A stretch of DNA of 23,650 bases, from positions 1 to 23,650 of the IMG/VR virus record IMGVR_UViG_3300033144_009790. One strand, 5' to 3'. The translations under genes were made by a program, and so were the position numbers. The notes beneath the pieces are model-generated. The model did not search any database. It was not told where the DNA came from and saw only the letters and a list, made by a program, of their open reading frames with translations. Below, one piece after another: positions 19,011-23,650 of this stretch (position 1 is its first letter; each line of letters opens with the position of its first letter). This DNA is from a virus.

Positions 19011-21285
19011 AAAAGTCCCACCCGTAATACTGCCCAAGCACATCGGGGCGGGCGAAGTCGGTTGGGCTGAGTCGCAGCTGTATGTCAGCAATATGCCCAA
19101 ATATAACCCGGATAAACTTATTGGTCGAAAAGGGCACGGCATTTATCGTGAGATGATGACTGATGAGCAGGTGAAAGCAGTCGTCAGGTTTAAGCGGGAT
19201 GCTATCACGGCTCGGGATTGGATGTTTGAGATGCCGAATGAGGATGCGCACACCAGCGGCAATGAACCAAACGGCAGCCACGCCAAGACCCAAGAGCGCA
19301 TCGAGATATATGAGACAATGGTCCGGGAAACATTTGGATCATTTGTTGACGGGATGAACTATATCTTAATGGCTATGTATCAGGGCTTCTCGATGACGGA
19401 GAAGGTTATTGATGCATTCGACCATAACGGCAAGCCCTATATGGGAATCAGGCAGTTAATACCCAAGCCATTCAATTCCTTTGAGTTTGATGTAGATAAG
19501 TTCGGGTCCATCAAAAAGACCATCCAAAAGCTTGATCAAGAGGAGCAAACAATTGATCTTGACCGTTTTGTTTACTACGTACAAAATCCAGAATTCGATC
19601 AGCACTATGGCCAATCGGACTTGCGTGAAGCTTATCGCTCATGGTACAGCAAAGACATCATCATCCGACTCTACAACCAATTCCTCGAACGATTCGGTGG
19701 CGGATTCGTTATTGGCAAGCCATCCAGCGGCGCAGCCCTAACTCCCGGGACTCCGGAGTATCAGCAGATGCTCGCGGCCATGAACAGCATTCAGACCCAA
19801 ACCTCCATCCTCCTACCCTCTAATGTAGATATGGAGGTGGAGCGACCTAGCACAACGGACCAATATGAAAAAGCAATCGCCCTTCATGACTTGCAGATCG
19901 CCAAAGCCCTGCTCGTGCCCAACCTGCTCGGCATTACACCTCAAGCGTCTAGTAGCGGTGGGGGCTTTGCCCAAGCCAACACGCAGCTCGAAGCTTTCCT
20001 CTGGACACTCGATGCAGACGCCACCCGGCTCCAAGAAGCCCTTAATGAGCAAATCTTCAACCCACTCTCCAAATTAAACTTCCCGGATGGTAAAGGTCCG
20101 CTATTCAAGTTCAAGTCAGTATCCGAGTCCAAAAAGATCGAACTAGTGAAAACCTGGCAAGAACTGGTGGTCGGTGGATCGGTTGAGGCTTCTGATTCGG
20201 ATGAACACCATATTCGCGAAATGCTTGAGTTCCCGCATAAAGGCGAGCCATTAGACCTTCAAATCAAGATCGGGGAAGCAACCAAGCAACCCGAGTCACA
20301 AACAGGCAAGCGCGGTCCTATAGAGGAGACCAACACCAAGCGTGTCAATAATACAGCAGCCTTTACCCGCGCGGAGAAACGAGTAGCAATCAACGTCATC
20401 GAGCGCCAATCAAATAAGATCGAAGGCGACAGCGTCATAACCCTGAACCAGCGTATTGGGGATATGGTGGCGGACGTAGTGGCAACGATAGCTGACCAGA
20501 AGCTAGGCACACCAGCCGCGCCAATAGCCGCCATCCAAACAGTAGACTTCCATCCAAAACAGAAAGCCCGGGTGCGAAAGTCAATTGAAGACACTTTAAA
20601 TCAATCTTGGGTGCTCGGCATCCAGCATTCCAAGAAAGAACTCAGTCAAGCCCGGAAAGAACAGTTCAGACTCAATTTTGGTCGAATTGATGAAGAGGCG
20701 GCAGAATTCCTTCGGCTAAATGGTTTTAAGGCATTTGGTTCTCTTTCGGATGATATGCGTACTATTCTTCAGACTGTATTGATTAATGGTGTTAAATTCT
20801 CATGGACCTCCGAACAAATCACCGATAAGATATATGATGAGTTTGTTAGGGCAGGGTTCATCGGAATAGACATCAGCGCAGAAGCTACCTCCCGGACAGT
20901 GGATGATATTGCTGAGGCGATAGGGCAAACAACAGGACTGCACCGTATAGAGACAATGGTGAGGACGACTGTGTTTGAAGCAATTAATGAAGCCCGGTTC
21001 TCAGTCTTTACTGATCCTGCTTTGGATGGATTTGTTGAGGCTTTGGAATACTCGGCTATTTTGGATAGTCGCACAACTCAGATCTGTAGACACTTGGATG
21101 ATCGGGTCTACCCGGTAGATTCTGAGGTTTGGAATAAATGGCGCCCGCCTAACCACTTTAACTGTCGTAGTCTGCTAGTTCCAGTTACAATCATTGATAC
21201 TGATGTTTCCGGGAAAGATCAAGCAGAAGGAAGCAGATTCAGTAGATCGCCATCAATTGACCCACAACAAGGCTTTGGAGCATGA
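18982..21285 (+). CDS. portal protein (Mu gp29/DUF935-like) fused to MuF-like head morphogenesis domain
   Basis: With the ATG at 18982 (GGAG ten bases upstream) the product has 767 residues, overlapping the terminase end by 29 bp. The first 450 or so residues match Mu gp29-type portals: VKAVVRFKRDAITARDWMFE, GMNYILMAMYQGFSMTEKVI, QNPEFDQHYGQSDLREAYRS and LLVPNLLGITPQ. Residues from about 560 form a separate domain ending LDSRTTQICRHLDD, then KWRPPNHFNCRSLLVPVT, the signature of Mu F/SPP1 gp7 minor head proteins. In Mu these are two genes. A single chain would tie portal ring and MuF protein together in fixed stoichiometry. Confidence 0.88.
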   Translation: MMDRLRKVFKKVPPVILPKHIGAGEVGWAESQLYVSNMPKYNPDKLIGRKGHGIYREMMTDEQVKAVVRFKRDAITARDWMFEMPNEDAHTSGNEPNGSHAKTQERIEIYETMVRETFGSFVDGMNYILMAMYQGFSMTEKVIDAFDHNGKPYMGIRQLIPKPFNSFEFDVDKFGSIKKTIQKLDQEEQTIDLDRFVYYVQNPEFDQHYGQSDLREAYRSWYSKDIIIRLYNQFLERFGGGFVIGKPSSGAALTPGTPEYQQMLAAMNSIQTQTSILLPSNVDMEVERPSTTDQYEKAIALHDLQIAKALLVPNLLGITPQASSSGGGFAQANTQLEAFLWTLDADATRLQEALNEQIFNPLSKLNFPDGKGPLFKFKSVSESKKIELVKTWQELVVGGSVEASDSDEHHIREMLEFPHKGEPLDLQIKIGEATKQPESQTGKRGPIEETNTKRVNNTAAFTRAEKRVAINVIERQSNKIEGDSVITLNQRIGDMVADVVATIADQKLGTPAAPIAAIQTVDFHPKQKARVRKSIEDTLNQSWVLGIQHSKKELSQARKEQFRLNFGRIDEEAAEFLRLNGFKAFGSLSDDMRTILQTVLINGVKFSWTSEQITDKIYDEFVRAGFIGIDISAEATSRTVDDIAEAIGQTTGLHRIETMVRTTVFEAINEARFSVFTDPALDGFVEALEYSAILDSRTTQICRHLDDRVYPVDSEVWNKWRPPNHFNCRSLLVPVTIIDTDVSGKDQAEGSRFSRSPSIDPQQGFGA

Positions 21286-21286
21286 T

Positions 21287-22324
21287 ATGCCACATGAATT
21301 AAAAGGCAAAGAAATATTTTCCGTTGGGACGTGGAATGGTATAGAATTCTCCGAGAAGGATTTGGATGAATTGATATCTAATTTCAACACCCTGAAAGAT
21401 TCTTTTAAGGTGCCCTTGAAATTTGGGCATGACGAAGATCACAAGGATGGACAACCAGCCATTGGATGGATAAGCAGAGTTTTTAAAGAAGGAGGCAAGT
21501 TGTTAGCAGATTTTACTGATATTCCCAAAACGGTGTTCGACGCGATAAATGCTAAATTGTATCGAACTATATCAGTTGAGATATTGCTAAATGCTAAGAT
21601 TAACGGCGACCGATTCTTTAATGTATTGGATGCCGTTGCACTACTTGGGGCTGACAGACCAGCGGTCAGCAACTTGAATAGTCTAGATGCTTTACTGGCT
21701 ACGCGAACCGCAATTACCGGGGGTCATAGGGTGGCATTTGAAACAATTGCTGGGAAGAGTGAGTTCAAAGTAAAAGTTCCAAAGGAGGATCTCGATTTGG
21801 ACAAGAAAGAGGTACAGGAACTCATCGATGCCGCAACTAAGCCACTGGCTGACAATAATGTCAAGTTGACGAAAGATCTGAAGGACGCAAACGATACGAT
21901 TGCGCAATTCACTTCCGACAAGGCAGATGATGAGAAAACAGCAAAGGAAGAAAAAGTCAAGCTTGCTCGCAAGACGGTGACTGATGTTCTGGATGCTGCG
22001 GTGCGTTCTAAAGCAATGACCCCGGCTAATCGTACAGTGTATGAGGCGCAGATCGGTGTTGATGATGATGAACGTGTTCTTAAAATTGATGTGGAGCAAA
22101 TCAAAACGATGTTTAGCGTAAAAGACGTTGATCAGCAAACAGGCCTCCATAAAGATCAGAATGATAACGGCGATAGTGATAACCCGGAAGCAGAGCTTCT
22201 GACGCTCGTTCGCAAGAATCAGGCTGACACTGGTGAGAAAGACTTTTCAGTTTCGTTTTCTGCTGTAGCGGCGGCAAACCCGAAATTGCATAAAGCCTAT
22301 CTCGACGCTAATGGGGAGCAATAG
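21287..22324 (+). CDS. head maturation protease/scaffold
   Basis: The ATG at 21287 follows the portal stop by one base, with GGAG upstream; in-frame codons further upstream overlap the portal and are rejected. The 345-residue product has a protease domain at residues 7-130 of the Mu I / phage prohead protease type, with His48 in VPLKFGHDED, the QPAIGWISRV turn, and Ser96 in YRTISVEI as likely catalytic residues. From about 165 on it is charged and coiled coil (DLDKKEVQELIDAATKPLAD; DEKTAKEEKVKLARK), typical of a scaffold. It probably supports head assembly and then cleaves itself and other head proteins. Confidence 0.82.
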   Translation: MPHELKGKEIFSVGTWNGIEFSEKDLDELISNFNTLKDSFKVPLKFGHDEDHKDGQPAIGWISRVFKEGGKLLADFTDIPKTVFDAINAKLYRTISVEILLNAKINGDRFFNVLDAVALLGADRPAVSNLNSLDALLATRTAITGGHRVAFETIAGKSEFKVKVPKEDLDLDKKEVQELIDAATKPLADNNVKLTKDLKDANDTIAQFTSDKADDEKTAKEEKVKLARKTVTDVLDAAVRSKAMTPANRTVYEAQIGVDDDERVLKIDVEQIKTMFSVKDVDQQTGLHKDQNDNGDSDNPEAELLTLVRKNQADTGEKDFSVSFSAVAAANPKLHKAYLDANGEQ

Positions 22325-22326
22325 TC

Positions 22327-22680
22327 ATGACTGTTGAAAATAAATTTGATACGATGACGATTGTTGCTTCCACTGATCTTACAGGCCATCAGTTTAAGGC
22401 TGTTGGTTTGGATGGATTGGTTGCGGCGACTTCTCTTGCTGCGGTAGGCATCTTGCGCACTAAGCCTCAGAATGGCGATCACGCCACTGTCGCTTTTAAA
22501 GGCGAGATGAAAGCGTTTGCTGGAGCAGTCATCAACAGTGGTTCACTCGTCGGAGTAACGGCAAGTGGTTTTCTTATAACTGTGACAGGATCTGCATCAG
22601 TCGGCTATGCCCGAGTGACTGCGGGATCTGGGGACATCTTTCCGTTCCTTGGTTCTTTCCCTGCTGACAAAATAGCCTAA
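22327..22680 (+). CDS. capsid decoration (DUF2190-like) protein
   Basis: This 117-residue protein is small, beta-rich and full of Gly, Ala, Val and Ser. Its order (LTGHQFKAVGLDGLVAATS; AVGILRTKPQNGDHATVAFK; MKAFAGAVINSGSLVGVTAS) matches the DUF2190-type cement proteins that bind the outside of HK97-fold heads. It lies between protease and capsid genes, the normal place for it. The start is 3 bases after the protease stop, with GGGGAG upstream. Confidence 0.75.
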   Translation: MTVENKFDTMTIVASTDLTGHQFKAVGLDGLVAATSLAAVGILRTKPQNGDHATVAFKGEMKAFAGAVINSGSLVGVTASGFLITVTGSASVGYARVTAGSGDIFPFLGSFPADKIA

Positions 22681-22693
22681 TAGGAGGTTTGAC

Positions 22694-23650
22694 ATGCCAC
22701 AATCAACAGGTCGTGACCTTCATCTTGATAGGTTACTTTCACAAATGGCTATTGGATTCATGGAGGGAGACACTATCGCCGGGACTATCGCCCCGATGGT
22801 ACAAGTGGATAAGCAGAGTGATGCTTATTCTATCTTCTCTCGTGCAGACGCATTACGCACGGAAGATGATAAACGCTCTCCAGGAACTGAAGCAAACAAG
22901 ATCACGCGAACCATCTCAAGTGATACTTATTTCGCGCAGAATTATGCGTTGAAATATCCGATCACAATTGAGGATCGTGAGAACGCAGATCCTGTTTATC
23001 GGCAAAATCTCTGGAATGATGCTGCCCGGTATGTAACCAACAAGTTAGCATTAAGCTGGGAAGTGCGCGTTGCTGCCCTGGTCAATGCTACAACTAATGT
23101 TGGTTCTAGTGCCGGCGTGGCTTCTGAATGGGATGCTGCTGCAAGTTCTGATCCAATAGGGGACATGAATACTGCCATGGACAACGTCCAAGACCTTACT
23201 GGCACTCGGCCTAACCGGCTGGTGTTTGGCGGTAATGCATGGAGATCACTGCGTAGGAATGAGCAGATTCTCGATAGGATTCACGGCACCACTTCGCCAC
23301 AAGGTTTTGCTACCAGAGCACAGGTAGCCAATCTTCTGGAGGTGCCTAATATCCATATCGGTGATGCTTACAGGAATACGGCAAATGAAGCGCAAGCGGA
23401 ATCACTCTCACGAGTGTGGATTGACAATGTGCTTTTATGCTATACGCCTGATGCGCCTAGCCGTGATCTGCCATCATTCATGTATTCGTACAGATGGTCA
23501 GCGGGCGGACTGCCCAACATGGGAGTTGAGCGTCATCCGTTCAATCCTAAAACCAAGACTGAAGAAGTCGAAGTTGGCTATTACCAGGATGAGAAGATTA
23601 CCGGCAGTGAGTATGCCTTCCTTCTTCTGGCGGTGAATTCTAGCACCTAA
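22694..23650 (+). CDS. major capsid protein
   Basis: This 318-residue protein has TAGGAGG before its ATG and ends with TAA at the last base of the window. Its place after protease and decoration protein identifies it as the major head subunit. Visible HK97-fold-like parts are an N-terminal arm, a long spine-helix region (NLWNDAARYVTNKLALSWEV), a P-domain segment GTRPNRLVFGGNAWRSLRRN with NEQILDRIHG, and the loop-strand ATRAQVANLLEVPNIHIGDA. The end YYQDEKITGSEYAFLL is the typical last beta strand pair. No protease site is obvious near the N-terminus. Confidence 0.86.
   Translation: MPQSTGRDLHLDRLLSQMAIGFMEGDTIAGTIAPMVQVDKQSDAYSIFSRADALRTEDDKRSPGTEANKITRTISSDTYFAQNYALKYPITIEDRENADPVYRQNLWNDAARYVTNKLALSWEVRVAALVNATTNVGSSAGVASEWDAAASSDPIGDMNTAMDNVQDLTGTRPNRLVFGGNAWRSLRRNEQILDRIHGTTSPQGFATRAQVANLLEVPNIHIGDAYRNTANEAQAESLSRVWIDNVLLCYTPDAPSRDLPSFMYSYRWSAGGLPNMGVERHPFNPKTKTEEVEVGYYQDEKITGSEYAFLLLAVNSST

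Overview
This window is part of a double-stranded DNA tailed bacteriophage (Caudoviricetes) genome. Two gene blocks diverge from a long non-coding region. The left block (1 to about 15,444) lies entirely on the minus strand and holds nucleotide metabolism, DNA replication and many small early-type genes. The right block (17,029 to 23,650) is on the plus strand and holds DNA packaging and head genes in canonical order. I see no integrase, repressor, tRNA, rRNA, transposase or CRISPR array. Ribosome binding sites are strong and uniform (GAGGAG or GGAGG), which implies a bacterial host. The host cannot be named from the sequence. The first gene is cut by the window edge. The last gene ends exactly at the final base.

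Layout, left to right. (1) 1-2469: DnaQ-like exonuclease (partial), a DUF1599-like protein, flavin-dependent thymidylate synthase ThyX and an FAD/NAD-binding oxidoreductase, all joined by 4-bp overlaps. (2) 2466-3446: small genes, a bidirectional terminator, and a lysine-rich DNA-binding-type protein. (3) 3494-10001: a replication operon with a UvrD/Rep-type helicase, a coiled-coil protein, an archaeo-eukaryotic-type primase, a HAD phosphatase, a candidate ssDNA-binding protein, a conserved phage protein, a 51-residue membrane protein and an SNF2-type helicase. (4) 10002-10354: a non-coding stretch with a tandem 19-bp repeat and a terminator. (5) 10355-15444: fifteen small genes, including zinc-ribbon proteins, a cysteine-peptidase-like protein, a membrane protein and a paralogue of the lysine-rich protein. 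(6) 15445-17028: about 1.58 kb without a convincing gene, rich in inverted and direct repeats. (7) 17029-23650: terminase small and large subunits, a portal fused to a MuF-like head domain, a protease/scaffold, a decoration protein and the major capsid protein.

The most striking feature is a structured 5' leader repeated at least eight times between the small minus-strand genes of 11.1-15.1 kb. Each copy has a distal hairpin just after the upstream stop codon. A proximal hairpin follows, usually with a 5-bp stem that changes sequence but stays paired, around a loop often reading ATTCC. Next comes GAGGAGAG(A/G)AAA and the ATG. Genes without a leader in this block overlap the gene before them, so the leaders divide the block into cassettes. 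The arrangement recalls the start-associated sequences of cluster K mycobacteriophages, but the sequence differs.

A working model is that the divergent region carries early control signals and possibly an origin or a structured RNA. The primase, the two helicases, the ssDNA-binding candidate and the exonuclease would serve replication. ThyX and its neighbours would serve the dTMP supply. The right block would build and fill a Mu/HK97-type head. Tail genes and the DNA polymerase would lie outside the window. All functions are inferred from sequence motifs; no database search was run.
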